Shown here: positions 11,565 to 21,418 of the stretch, in pieces
How the letters are laid out: each line of letters opens with the position of its first letter
Numbering within the stretch: position 1 is the first letter of the stretch
Source: Aliisedimentitalea scapharcae
GTDB taxonomy: Bacteria > Pseudomonadota > Alphaproteobacteria > Rhodobacterales > Rhodobacteraceae
Length of the DNA: 64,000 bases
Reading direction: 5' to 3'
Assembly: GCF_045277565.1 (NCBI RefSeq)
Contig: NZ_CP123584.1
Span: 1,736,001 to 1,800,000 of the forward strand
Position numbers and translations under genes: made by a program
Notes under the pieces: model-generated
The model's database searches: none
Told to the model about the DNA's origin: nothing
The model's input: the letters and a program-made list of their open reading frames with translations, nothing else

Positions 11565-11592
11565 GTTTGGTTGATCGACGCCTGGCTTCAAG
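11565..11592 (-). promoter_or_regulatory. Candidate RpoH (sigma-32) promoter of clpA
   Basis: Read on the minus strand: -35 CCTTGAA (core at 11592-11587), 16-base spacer, -10 CCAAAC (11570-11565). This fits the alphaproteobacterial heat-shock pattern CTTGAA-N16/17-CCANAT in all but the last base. The predicted start would give a leader of roughly 75 bases before the clpA ATG. Confidence 0.5.
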
Positions 11593-11606
11593 GCTTTTCT
11601 TTCATT

Positions 11607-11633
11607 TTTCCCACACATTTGTTGTGAGGGAAA
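11607..11633. repeat. Imperfect hairpin downstream of gloB
   Basis: An 11-base stem with one mismatch (11607-11617 with 11623-11633) around a 5-base loop lies just after the gloB stop, between gloB and the clpA promoter. It probably contributes to ending the gloB transcript, although on the minus strand it is followed by A-rich rather than T-rich sequence. Confidence 0.4.
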
Positions 11634-11657
11634 CAATGTTGCAAGCGTCGAGGGTGA

Positions 11658-12425
11658 TCAAAAGATGTCCTTGCGCTTGCGCACTTCTGTAAAAACATCT
11701 TCCAAATCAGCACCTTGCAGGTTCAATACCTGTTGAATTTCTTGTGACTGCGCACGTAGGAACGGGTTTGTCGCTTTTTCCAGCGCCAGCGTCGATGGCA
11801 CTGTTGCCTCGCCTACGGCGCGGGCCCGGGCGATAGCGACGATACGGGACTGCAAGTCAGGGTTGCCGGGTTCGATGGTTTCGGCAAACCGGGCGTTGGC
11901 TTCGGTGTATTCATGCCCGGAATAGACAATTGTGTCGTCGGGCAGGGCGGCCAGCTTTGACAGCGACTGCCACATTTGCCGCGGCGTGCCTTCGAACAGG
12001 CGCCCGCATCCCAGCGCCATCAGGCTATCGGCCGTAAACACGGCTTTGCTGGCAGGCATGTAAAAGGCGAGATGGCCAATGGTATGGCCCGAAACATCCA
12101 GAACCTGCACCGTTTCTCCACCGATGGAAAAGCTGTCGCCTTCGACCACGGCCAGATCCAAAGGTGGCAGGCGGTGTGCATCTGCATCCGCTCCAACGAC
12201 TTGGGCGGGGTGGGCCGCCAGGATCTCGGGCAATGCGTCGATGTGGTCCCAGTGGTGGTGGGTCAACAGCACGTGGCTGAGGGTCCAGCCCCGGTCGGCC
12301 AGGGCGGTCAGGATTGGTCCCGCTTCGGGCGCATCAATAAGAGCGGTGTCGCCAGTACTGGCATCATGGGCCAGAAATGCATAATTATCGCTCAGGCAGG
12401 GGATCGTCAGGATCTCAAGGGGCAT
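11658..12425 (-). CDS. gloB: Hydroxyacylglutathione hydrolase (glyoxalase II)
   Basis: 255-residue metallo-beta-lactamase-fold enzyme that hydrolyses S-lactoylglutathione in methylglyoxal detoxification. The metal motif is THHHWDH at about residues 56-62, with GHTIGHLAFY and a later GHEYTEANARF supplying further ligands. I chose the ATG at 12425 (MPLEILTIPCLSDNYAF), which gives the usual family length; another ATG two codons upstream is equally possible because neither has a strong ribosome binding site. Divergent from a methyltransferase gene with a 61-base gap. Confidence 0.93.
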   Translation of the reverse strand: MPLEILTIPCLSDNYAFLAHDASTGDTALIDAPEAGPILTALADRGWTLSHVLLTHHHWDHIDALPEILAAHPAQVVGADADAHRLPPLDLAVVEGDSFSIGGETVQVLDVSGHTIGHLAFYMPASKAVFTADSLMALGCGRLFEGTPRQMWQSLSKLAALPDDTIVYSGHEYTEANARFAETIEPGNPDLQSRIVAIARARAVGEATVPSTLALEKATNPFLRAQSQEIQQVLNLQGADLEDVFTEVRKRKDIF

Positions 12426-12486
12426 GGTCATTCGGCTCATCATTGCTAAACTGCCCCCAGCTTGGCCCAAGGAGCAGGCACCCGCA

Positions 12487-13233
12487 ATGCATCTTGATGT
12501 GCAGGACCTGAGGAATTTTTATTATCGTAGCACGCTGGGCCGCGCTGCGCAGGCTTCTATTCGGGGTCGGCTGCTGCGGATGTGGCCGACTGCTCAGGGG
12601 CAGACGGTCGCGGGGTTCGGCTTTGCCGCGCCATTGTTACGCCCGTATCTGGCGGAAGCACGTCGGGTCATCGCGCTGATGCCTGCCCCACAGGGTGTGA
12701 TGCAATGGCCTGCGGGGATGCCCAATGTTTCCGTGCTGTGCGAAGAGACCCTGTGGCCCGTGGAAACCGGACATGTGGATCGGCTGGTGGTCATGCATGG
12801 GCTGGAGACCTCGGATCGGCCAGCCCGGTTGCTGGACGAATGCTGGCGGGCGCTGGGGCCGGGCGGGCGGGCGATATTCGTGGTGCCGAACCGGGCCGGT
12901 TTGTGGTCACGGTCGGACAAGACGCCGTTTGGGTATGGGCGACCGTATACATTGGGTCAGGTCGAAGCTCAGCTGCGTGACCATCACTTTACTATCGAAC
13001 GTCACGCGGCAACGTTGTATCAGCTGCCGTCGGCCAGACGCAGCTGGCTCAAGGCCGGGCCGCTGTTTGAAAGAACAGGTCGGTATCTGCCTGCTATGCT
13101 GGCGGGCGGCGTCTTTCTGATCGAGGTGTCCAAACGGGTAAACCCGACAGGTGGGCTGGTCACCAAGGACAAGGCCCGCGCCCGGATCCGAATTCTCGAG
13201 GGGTTGTCCAACCCCGTTCCCAAGCCGATCTGA
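12487..13233 (+). CDS. SAM-dependent methyltransferase-fold protein
   Basis: 248-residue protein with class I methyltransferase features, widespread next to gloB in this order. The ATG at 12487 follows AAGGAG at a good distance. A weakly conserved SAM loop is at VAGFGFAAPLL (residues about 40-50), and the middle contains a methyltransferase-type strand-helix GRAIFVVPNRAGLWSRS. The glycine-rich loop is not a textbook GxGxG, so substrate and even activity are uncertain. Confidence 0.72.
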   Translation: MHLDVQDLRNFYYRSTLGRAAQASIRGRLLRMWPTAQGQTVAGFGFAAPLLRPYLAEARRVIALMPAPQGVMQWPAGMPNVSVLCEETLWPVETGHVDRLVVMHGLETSDRPARLLDECWRALGPGGRAIFVVPNRAGLWSRSDKTPFGYGRPYTLGQVEAQLRDHHFTIERHAATLYQLPSARRSWLKAGPLFERTGRYLPAMLAGGVFLIEVSKRVNPTGGLVTKDKARARIRILEGLSNPVPKPI

Positions 13234-13837
13234 CCCGGACACTGCCGCCGGAAGGGAGGCTGCCAGAACCAGAGTGTCAGGCCGCCCCGATGTTTTGCGC
13301 GATGGCCGGGCGAGACGCCTGTTTTCTCTGACCCAGGTTTCAACATTTTCCCAGGGCCTCAGCCGCCGGTCGTCGGTGCAGATTGAAAACAACTTTTGTG
13401 GCGACTGAATGCCGTTTGGTCAGACTGGTCTGTGTCCTGACGCCTTTCGCAAAGCGAAAAGAGACCGGGGTGGCACCCCGAGTTTCCGGGTTCCAATGGT
13501 GTCCGATACCAACTGTGACGAAGTCCGACCCCAATCTGTCGGTTTCGACATTCGAGACCAAATTTCACCCAGAATCCAGAGCGAGGAATCGCCAAAACCT
13601 GCAATTTGGTAACATTTTTCAACTGCCCAATCAGGTGCAAACGGTCGCAGTTGAGTTAAGATACTGAAATCAATCAATTTCATTGATTACCTGTTAACGC
13701 TATAGACAGTTGATAGCGGGGTCCCGAACTGCTACATCCACGCTGATTTTAACGCCCTGCCGCAATGGCGGGGCTGACTCACGCCCCCGGACACGCCGTA
13801 TTGGCGCCAACCGGGGCCAAATATCGGAAGGGTGGAC
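13234..13837. other. 604-base non-coding stretch upstream of the ATP synthase operon
   Basis: No convincing gene on either strand. It contains two small palindromes (TTTCGC/GCGAAA at 13445-13459; a perfect 15-base odd palindrome at 13466-13480) and, near its 3' end, the likely atp promoter with an inverted repeat. The last 130 bases are the presumed long leader of atpH. The A/T-richer composition from about 13540 to 13720 fits a promoter zone. Confidence 0.6.
13672..13706 (+). promoter_or_regulatory. Probable atp operon promoter with overlapping palindrome
   Basis: A -10 hexamer TATAGA (13701-13706) is preceded at 17 bases by a weak -35, TTTCAT (13678-13683). A perfect 7-base inverted repeat, AATCAAT-TTC-ATTGATT (13672-13688), overlaps the -35 and could be an operator. 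The predicted leader is about 130 bases long. Confidence 0.4.
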
Positions 13838-14398
13838 GTGTCCGAACCAGCTTCGATTTCCGCAGGCATTGCCAAGCGCTATGCCACTGCGATCTTTGAG
13901 ATCGCCAAAGAGAACAAGAACCTTGATGGTCTTGAAACCAGCATTGCCGACTTGGGCACTGCTTTGGCTGACAGCGCAGACCTGCGGTCCCTGATCACCT
14001 CTCCGCTGATTTCGCGCGACGAGCAGCAGGCCTCCATCTCGGCTATTGCCAATAAGATGAGCCTGGCACCCGTGATGCAGCAATCGCTGGCTCTGATGGC
14101 GCAAAAACGCCGTCTGTTTGTTGTTCCTCAGCTTATTGCCGTCCTTGGCGACATGCTGGCCGAGGAACGTGGTGAAGTGGTCGCCGAAGTGACGTCGGCG
14201 AAGGCCCTGACCAAGACCCAAGCCGACAAGCTGGCCAAAACATTGGCCGAGCGTGTTGGCAAGACTGTCACCATCAATGCGACCGTCGATGAATCCATCA
14301 TTGGCGGTCTTGTCGTTAAGGTGGGCTCGAAGATGATCGATAGCTCGATCCGCTCCAAGCTCAACTCCCTCCAGAATGCAATGAAAGAGGTCGGATAA
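13838..14398 (+). CDS. atpH: ATP synthase F1 subunit delta
   Basis: 186-residue peripheral-stalk subunit joining F1 to the b subunits. I chose the GTG at 13838 (MSEPASISAGIAKRYATAIF) because GGAAGGG stands at the right distance; another GTG two codons upstream is less well placed. The N-terminal helical bundle and C-terminal GGLVVKVGSKMIDSSIRSKL signature are both present. First gene of atpHAGDC; its stop abuts the atpA ATG. The Fo genes are not here, as usual for Rhodobacterales. Confidence 0.96.
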   Translation: MSEPASISAGIAKRYATAIFEIAKENKNLDGLETSIADLGTALADSADLRSLITSPLISRDEQQASISAIANKMSLAPVMQQSLALMAQKRRLFVVPQLIAVLGDMLAEERGEVVAEVTSAKALTKTQADKLAKTLAERVGKTVTINATVDESIIGGLVVKVGSKMIDSSIRSKLNSLQNAMKEVG

Positions 14399-15937
14399 AT
14401 GGGTATCCAAGCTGCAGAGATTTCTGCAATCCTGAAAGACCAGATCAAGAACTTTGGTCAGGAAGCAGAAGTGGCCGAAATCGGTCGCGTGCTGAGCGTC
14501 GGCGACGGTATCGCCCGCGTGTACGGTCTCGACAATGTTCAGGCCGGTGAAATGGTCGAATTCCCGGGTGGCATCATGGGCATGGCCCTGAACCTGGAAA
14601 ACGACAACGTGGGTGTGGTTATCTTCGGATCTGACCGCGACATCAAAGAAGGTGACACGGTCAAACGCACCAACTCGATCGTGGACGTGCCAGTCGGCAA
14701 CGGTCTGCTGGGTCGCGTTGTTGACGGCCTGGGCAACCCCCTGGACGGCAAAGGCCCCATCGAATCTTCGGAGCGTGGTGTTGCAGACGTCAAAGCGCCG
14801 GGCATTATCCCGCGTAAATCGGTTCACGAACCGATGGCAACCGGTCTGAAGTCGGTTGACGCCATGATCCCAATCGGCCGTGGCCAGCGGGAATTGATCA
14901 TCGGGGACCGTCAGACCGGTAAGACCGCCGTTGCTCTGGACGCGATCCTGAACCAGAAGTCCTACAACGAAGCCGCTGGCGACGATGAAGGCAAGAAACT
15001 GTATTGCGTTTATGTCGCGATCGGTCAGAAGCGTTCGACAGTTGCTCAGCTGGTGAAGAAGCTGGAAGAAACCGGTGCGATGGAATATTCCATCGTTGTG
15101 GCCGCGACCGCGTCCGACCCGGCTCCGATGCAGTTCCTGGCCCCCTATTCGGCAACAGCGATGGCCGAATTCTTCCGTGACAATGGCCGCCACGCGCTGA
15201 TCATCTATGATGACCTGTCCAAACAGGCCGTGTCCTATCGTCAGATGTCCTTGTTGCTGCGTCGTCCGCCCGGACGTGAAGCCTATCCTGGTGACGTTTT
15301 CTATCTCCACTCCCGCCTGCTGGAACGGTCCGCAAAACTGGGTGACGACAGCGGCAATGGCTCGTTGACTGCTCTGCCGATCATTGAAACCCAGGGTGGT
15401 GACGTTTCGGCGTTTATTCCAACCAACGTGATTTCGATCACCGACGGTCAGATCTTCCTGGAAACCGAATTGTTCTACCAGGGTATCCGCCCTGCTGTGA
15501 ACACCGGTCTGTCGGTTTCGCGTGTGGGCTCGTCGGCTCAGACAAACGCGATGAAATCGGTTGCCGGCCCGGTGAAACTGGAACTGGCTCAGTACCGCGA
15601 AATGGCGGCCTTTGCTCAGTTCGGCTCCGACCTGGATGCCTCCACTCAGCAGTTGCTGAACCGGGGTGCCCGTCTGACCGAACTGATGAAACAGCCTCAG
15701 TATTCGCCGCTGACCAACGCTGAAATCGTCTGCGTGATTTTTGCCGGTACCAAAGGGTATCTGGACAAGATCGACGTCAAGGCAGTTGGCCGTTACGAGG
15801 CTGGCCTGCTGGCGCATCTGCGTGGCAAGCATCAGGATCTGCTGGACTTCATCACCAATGAAGATCCCAAGATCAAAGGCGACGCCGAGGATAAGATCAA
15901 AGCTGCGCTGGACGAATTCGCCGCTAATTTCGCTTAA
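14399..15937 (+). CDS. atpA: ATP synthase F1 subunit alpha
   Basis: 512-residue non-catalytic nucleotide-binding subunit of F1. Walker A is GDRQTGKT near residue 170. The C-terminal half carries the ATPase alpha signature region (PAVNTGLSVSRVGSSAQ near residue 365). The N-terminal helix AEISAILKDQIKNFGQEAEV binds the delta subunit. Starts immediately after the atpH stop with no gap, so it is translationally coupled. Codon use is markedly more biased than in neighbouring genes, as expected for high expression. Confidence 0.99.
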   Translation: MGIQAAEISAILKDQIKNFGQEAEVAEIGRVLSVGDGIARVYGLDNVQAGEMVEFPGGIMGMALNLENDNVGVVIFGSDRDIKEGDTVKRTNSIVDVPVGNGLLGRVVDGLGNPLDGKGPIESSERGVADVKAPGIIPRKSVHEPMATGLKSVDAMIPIGRGQRELIIGDRQTGKTAVALDAILNQKSYNEAAGDDEGKKLYCVYVAIGQKRSTVAQLVKKLEETGAMEYSIVVAATASDPAPMQFLAPYSATAMAEFFRDNGRHALIIYDDLSKQAVSYRQMSLLLRRPPGREAYPGDVFYLHSRLLERSAKLGDDSGNGSLTALPIIETQGGDVSAFIPTNVISITDGQIFLETELFYQGIRPAVNTGLSVSRVGSSAQTNAMKSVAGPVKLELAQYREMAAFAQFGSDLDASTQQLLNRGARLTELMKQPQYSPLTNAEIVCVIFAGTKGYLDKIDVKAVGRYEAGLLAHLRGKHQDLLDFITNEDPKIKGDAEDKIKAALDEFAANFA

Positions 15938-15951
15938 GGGGGGACTAGGCA

Positions 15952-16827
15952 ATGCCGAGTCTTAAGGACCTTAAAAACAGGATCGAGTCGGTCAAATCGA
16001 CCCGCAAGATCACCAAGGCCATGCAGATGGTCGCGGCCGCAAAACTGCGTCGCGCCCAAGAGTCTGCAGAAGAGGCACGCCCCTATGCCAAACGGTTCAA
16101 TGCCGTCATGGCGGGGCTGGCCGCTTCGGTCGGCGGCAGCGACTCTGCGCCCCTGTTGCTTCGCGGCACCGGGAGCGATCAGGTTCAACTGCTGGTCGTC
16201 ATGACCTCCGAGCGCGGCCTTTGCGGCGGCTTCAACGCCAACATCGCCAAACTGGCACGCCAAAAGGCCGAAGCGCTGCGCGCTGCGGGCAAGACAGTCA
16301 AAGTTCTGACTGTCGGTAAAAAAGGCCGTGACAGTCTGAAACGCGATTTGGGTGACGCCTATGTCGGCCACGTGGATCTCTCCGAAGTCAAGCGCTTGGG
16401 TTATGCCAATGCGCAGGACATCGCGCGGGACGTTCTGAACCGCTTTGATGCCGGTGAATTCGACGTTGCAACGATTTTCTATGCGGAATTCGTCAACGTT
16501 GTGACCCAGGTGCCCACAGCGAAGCAGATCATTCCGGCGTCGTTTGACGCTTCGGAAGGCGTGGAAGGCGGATCGGTCTACGATTACGAGCCCAGCGAAG
16601 AGGCCATTCTGGCCGATCTGCTGCCTCGTGGTGTCGCGACCCAGATCTTTTCCGCCCTGCTGGAAAATGGCGCATCCGAACAGGGTGCCCGGATGAGCGC
16701 GATGGACAATGCGACCCGCAATGCGGGCGAGATGATCGACAAGCTGACAATCGAATACAACCGTTCGCGTCAGGCCGTCATCACCAACGAGCTGATTGAA
16801 ATCATTTCGGGCGCTGAGGCGCTCTAA
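15952..16827 (+). CDS. atpG: ATP synthase F1 subunit gamma
   Basis: 291-residue rotor shaft of F1. N-terminal MPSLKDLKNRIESVKSTRKI and C-terminal RQAVITNELIEIISGAEAL helices form the antiparallel coiled coil that turns inside the alpha-beta ring; both are intact. The gap to atpA is 14 bases and contains the ribosome binding site GGGGGA. The length matches the family. Confidence 0.99.
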   Translation: MPSLKDLKNRIESVKSTRKITKAMQMVAAAKLRRAQESAEEARPYAKRFNAVMAGLAASVGGSDSAPLLLRGTGSDQVQLLVVMTSERGLCGGFNANIAKLARQKAEALRAAGKTVKVLTVGKKGRDSLKRDLGDAYVGHVDLSEVKRLGYANAQDIARDVLNRFDAGEFDVATIFYAEFVNVVTQVPTAKQIIPASFDASEGVEGGSVYDYEPSEEAILADLLPRGVATQIFSALLENGASEQGARMSAMDNATRNAGEMIDKLTIEYNRSRQAVITNELIEIISGAEAL

Positions 16828-16847
16828 AAGACAACCGGAGACGAAAC

Positions 16848-18272
<1,425 letters not shown>

Positions 18273-18283
18273 GGAGGGCCCTT

Positions 18284-18691
18284 ATGGCTGATACCATGCA
18301 ATTCGACCTGGTCAGCCCGGAGCGGAGCCTTGCTTCGCTTCAGGTGACCGCGGTCCAGATCCCGGGTGCCGATGGTGACCTGACAGCGATGCCCAATCAC
18401 GCGCCGCTGATCACCACTCTGCGTCCAGGTATTCTGACTGTGGAAGGTGCCCAGGGAACCGAAAAATACGCCGTTACTGGTGGATTTGCGGAAATCGGGG
18501 AAAGCCTGTCGGTTCTGGCCGAACGTGCTTTGCCGGTTGCCGAAGTGACCCAGGATATCCTGGACAGCTTTGTCACCGACGCCGTGAACGCCCGCGACAA
18601 CGCGACGCCCGAAATGCTGGATGCGTTGGCCAAACAGGTCACCGACATCGCGGCCATGGCCGCCGAGTTGGGGCTTCAGGCCAAAACCTGA
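18284..18691 (+). CDS. atpC: ATP synthase F1 subunit epsilon
   Basis: 135-residue epsilon subunit, regulator of F1 rotation. An N-terminal beta-sandwich (MQFDLVSPERSLAS; GADGDLTAMPNHAPL) is followed by a short helical C-terminal region that resembles the reduced inhibitory helices of alphaproteobacteria. AAGGAGG precedes the start and the gene closes the operon before a strong terminator. Confidence 0.98.
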   Translation: MADTMQFDLVSPERSLASLQVTAVQIPGADGDLTAMPNHAPLITTLRPGILTVEGAQGTEKYAVTGGFAEIGESLSVLAERALPVAEVTQDILDSFVTDAVNARDNATPEMLDALAKQVTDIAAMAAELGLQAKT

Positions 18692-18718
18692 TCGTCCGAC
18701 GGTGTTGAAAAAAGACAG

Positions 18719-18745
18719 GACCCCGCTGCAACAGCGGGGTCTTTT
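18719..18745 (+). terminator. Rho-independent terminator of the atp operon
   Basis: GACCCCGCTG (18719-18728) pairs perfectly with CAGCGGGGTC (18732-18741) around a three-base loop and is followed by TTTT. It lies 28 bases after the atpC stop. Confidence 0.93.
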
Positions 18746-18806
18746 CGCATTTTGTACATTGATTTTTGGCGATTTTCCGCAATAGCTGGGTATAAGAGGA
18801 CTGAGT

Positions 18807-19157
18807 ATGAAGAGATTGCGCAATCCGCGTACTGGTATTGCCCAGGGCGATGTCGAAGTTTTTGCCGACTATGTAGACAATGGTCCAATGTGGACCGGCA
18901 GTGGTCCGCGCGAGCGGGTGAAATCAATTAAGTTTGATGAGAAATTCGCCACGCCGCCTGCAGTACAGGTCGCAATTTCGCTATGGGACATGGATACGGA
19001 AGCAGCCATTCGGGCCGAATTGGTGGCCCAGAACATTACTGAAACCGGATTCGAAATCGTGTTCCGAACCTGGCATGACAGCCGGGTGGCACGGCTGCGC
19101 TGTTCATGGATTGCTATTGGCGAACTTCCCTTTTCCGATGATTGGGATGTGTATTGA
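18807..19157 (+). CDS. H-type lectin domain protein
   Basis: 116-residue protein consisting almost entirely of an H-type lectin domain (first known from snail agglutinins and Dictyostelium discoidin, usually GalNAc-binding). Matching elements are a FATPPAVQVAISLWDMD strand, the NITETGFEIVFRTW strand and the closing CSWIAIGE. No signal peptide is visible, so any secretion would be non-classical or it acts inside the cell. The ribosome binding site is AGAGGA. It stands alone after the atp terminator. Bacterial H-type lectins occur in marine Rhodobacterales; their ligands are not known to me. Confidence 0.8.
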   Translation: MKRLRNPRTGIAQGDVEVFADYVDNGPMWTGSGPRERVKSIKFDEKFATPPAVQVAISLWDMDTEAAIRAELVAQNITETGFEIVFRTWHDSRVARLRCSWIAIGELPFSDDWDVY

Positions 19158-19693
19158 ACATCTACCGGTGACGTGCTGCCTTTTGCGAATTCTGCCACGA
19201 CCCGAACTCCTACAGGAGCGGTTGGCGGTTCGCATGACAAGATTTTTGGCAGGTATGTCCTTTCCGGCGTCACTATGACAGTTCAGCAAATGGACGTTGT
19301 GCGTTTTGATGGATGGCTGGCTCGGTCAAAGCGGGGGATCTGTTAGGCTGTGTCCTTGCAGGGTCGGCGTTGCGCGCCTGACCCGGCGATCCGGGCGTCG
19401 GGCGCTGAACGGGATCAGATGATCCCTGTTTGGGCCCGCCTTGGGCGTGTGGCGTGTCGCCAGCCCCAGAATCCCCGTGCCGCAGATCGCCAGATACCTG
19501 CGATAACCGCCGCGTTCAGGTGGTTTATGGCTGGTGGTCCCTCTCGGGGCTCTGACAGGCGCTGTGAGAGGCTGAACAGGTCCATCGGACTCTCTGCTGC
19601 CGATGGACAATCAATGCAGCGCCGTGAGCGGACAAAAAAGGCTCCGAACCATGTTTGGGTCGGAGCCAATGATCATACACCTGAACGGCCTCT
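19158..19693. other. 536-base non-coding stretch with structured segments
   Basis: No gene I can support on either strand. The part nearest prs is structured: a hairpin with one mismatch at 19550-19570 (stem 9, loop 3), a perfect 9-base inverted repeat 19580-19588/19600-19608, and then the prs terminator. The segment 19158-19540 shows no clear signal. Confidence 0.5.
19634..19667 (-). terminator. Rho-independent terminator of prs
   Basis: Read on the minus strand, GGCTCCGA and TCGGAGCC form an 8-base perfect stem (19667-19660 with 19647-19640) followed by six T residues (19639-19634). It lies directly after the prs stop. Confidence 0.92.
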
Positions 19694-20710
19694 TCAGCGG
19701 TTGTACAGGGCCTCATAAATGGGCGTCAGGGTCTTGTCTTCGAACAAAGAGGATACCGAAGTCCCATGCCAGATGTTCAGAATAGCCTGGGTAAAGATCG
19801 GTGCGGTCGGTACGATCCGGATATTGGGACAGCTTCGCACTTCGTCAGTGGGTTGGATCGAATCCGTCAGCACCAGCGATTTCATCACCGAATTGGACAC
19901 CCGTTCGACTGCAGGGCCGCTCATGACACCATGGGTGATATAGGCGTGGACTTCCTTGGCACCATTGTCCAACAGCACCTGGGCCGCCTTGCACAGGGTG
20001 CCCGCCGTGTCGCACATGTCATCAACGATCAGACAGATCTTGTCGGTGACATCCCCGATCACGGTCATTTCCGCGATCTCGCCGGGTTTTTCGCGACGTT
20101 TGTCCACAATCGACAGCGGAGCATTGATCCGCTTGGCCAATTCACGGGCACGGGCCACACCGCCAACGTCAGGCGATACAACCATGATGTCGTTCATCTG
20201 GTCTTTGAACTGGGCCTGTACGTCCAGCGCAAAGATCGGGCTGGCATAAAGGTTGTCCACCGGAATATCAAAGAACCCCTGGATCTGGGCCGCATGCAGA
20301 TCCATGGTCAGGATCCGTTCGATACCGGCACCGGTCAGCATGTTGGCAACCAGCTTGGCCGAAATCGGTGTCCGTGCCTTGGTGCGGCGGTCCTGACGGG
20401 CATAGCCGAAATAGGGGATCACTGCGGTGATCCGCGACGCTGACGATCGGCGCAGCGCGTCGGCGATGATCAGCAGCTCCATGAGATTGTCATTGGCCGG
20501 ATTCGATGTCGGCTGGATTATGAACATGTCCTCGCCCCGGACATTTTCATAAACTTCGACAAAGATTTCGCCGTCGTTAAAGCGTTCGACACGCGCGTCG
20601 ACCAGTCCTTGGTCAACGCCGCGATGAAGGCTCATGCGGCGGGCAATGGCTTCGGCAAGTGGAAGGTTGGCGTTCCCAGCAATCAGCTTGGGTTCGTTGA
20701 GCGTCGGCAT
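19694..20710 (-). CDS. prs: Ribose-phosphate pyrophosphokinase
   Basis: 338-residue enzyme making PRPP from ribose 5-phosphate and ATP for purines, pyrimidines, histidine, tryptophan and NAD. I chose the ATG at 20710 (MPTLNEPKLIAGNANLPL); upstream extension is excluded by length. The ATP loop RQDRRTKARTPIS, the DLHAAQIQGFFD metal motif and the PRPP loop VDDMCDTAGTL are intact. Divergent from the isomerase gene at 20816. Confidence 0.98.
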   Translation of the reverse strand: MPTLNEPKLIAGNANLPLAEAIARRMSLHRGVDQGLVDARVERFNDGEIFVEVYENVRGEDMFIIQPTSNPANDNLMELLIIADALRRSSASRITAVIPYFGYARQDRRTKARTPISAKLVANMLTGAGIERILTMDLHAAQIQGFFDIPVDNLYASPIFALDVQAQFKDQMNDIMVVSPDVGGVARARELAKRINAPLSIVDKRREKPGEIAEMTVIGDVTDKICLIVDDMCDTAGTLCKAAQVLLDNGAKEVHAYITHGVMSGPAVERVSNSVMKSLVLTDSIQPTDEVRSCPNIRIVPTAPIFTQAILNIWHGTSVSSLFEDKTLTPIYEALYNR

Positions 20711-20815
20711 AGGCTGAGATCCCCGGCAGCAATGACTATGTGACAGATTCGTGATGTTGACATCGCTTAGCATGGGCTTACCGTCTCGCCTAGTTCCAAC
20801 CCGAGGAAAACACAC

Positions 20816-21418
20816 ATGGCCGATGTCGATTTCTACTTTTCCACGCTGTCCCCCTATACCTACCTTGCTGGCAACCGGTTGGAGGAGATGGCCGCCCGTC
20901 ACGGGGCCAAAGTTACCTATAAGCCTCTGGATATCATGGGGTTGTTCTCGCGTACCGGGGGCACAGCGCCCAAAGATCGGCATCCGAATCGTCAATCCTA
21001 TCGCACCGAAGATCTGATCCGTCAGGCGGCCCGCGCCGAAATGCCGCTGAATGTGAAGCCGATGTTCTGGCCGACAAATGCCGCACCGTCATCCTATGCG
21101 CTGATTGCGGCTCAATCTACCGGGGGGGGCAATCTGGGGGCGTTGTTGCAGGCGATTTCACGTGCTTGCTGGGCCGAGGAAAAGGATATCGCCCAGGATG
21201 ATGTGATCAAGGACTGCCTGAGTGGAGCTGGGTTTGATCCGGGTCTGGCCGATAGTGGCCTGCTGGCAGGAGCCGAAACCTATGCCGCCAATCTCGAAGA
21301 GGCTGTCGAACGCGGCGTGTTCGGCGCACCATTTTACGTAACGTCTGATGGGGCCCATTTCTGGGGTCAGGACAGATTGGATGATCTGGCGTGGCATTTG
21401 GCCCGGACTGGCGCATGA
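20816..21418 (+). CDS. 2-hydroxychromene-2-carboxylate isomerase-type (DsbA family, kappa-GST-like)
   Basis: 200-residue thioredoxin-fold protein of the HCCA isomerase/kappa-class GST group. The active-site Ser lies in YFSTLSPYTYLAG (residues 7-19). The helical insert and the cis-Pro segment FGAPFYVTSDGAHFWGQDRL are typical. The named reaction belongs to naphthalene degradation, but homologues in this order are general glutathione-dependent enzymes and no aromatic degradation cluster is nearby. The stop overlaps the next ATG (ATGA), linking it to the alpha/beta hydrolase. Confidence 0.88.
   Translation: MADVDFYFSTLSPYTYLAGNRLEEMAARHGAKVTYKPLDIMGLFSRTGGTAPKDRHPNRQSYRTEDLIRQAARAEMPLNVKPMFWPTNAAPSSYALIAAQSTGGGNLGALLQAISRACWAEEKDIAQDDVIKDCLSGAGFDPGLADSGLLAGAETYAANLEEAVERGVFGAPFYVTSDGAHFWGQDRLDDLAWHLARTGA

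Noticed and set aside
13700..15952. A 750-codon open frame on the minus strand across atpH and atpA
   Set aside because: It is antisense to two clear, highly expressed ATP synthase genes with strong codon bias, which keeps the opposite frame open. Its translation is His/Gln/Arg-rich with no domain signature.
19326..19718. Overlapping frames on both strands between the lectin gene and prs
   Set aside because: No ribosome binding sites, no domain motifs, and they overlap the prs terminator and other hairpins.
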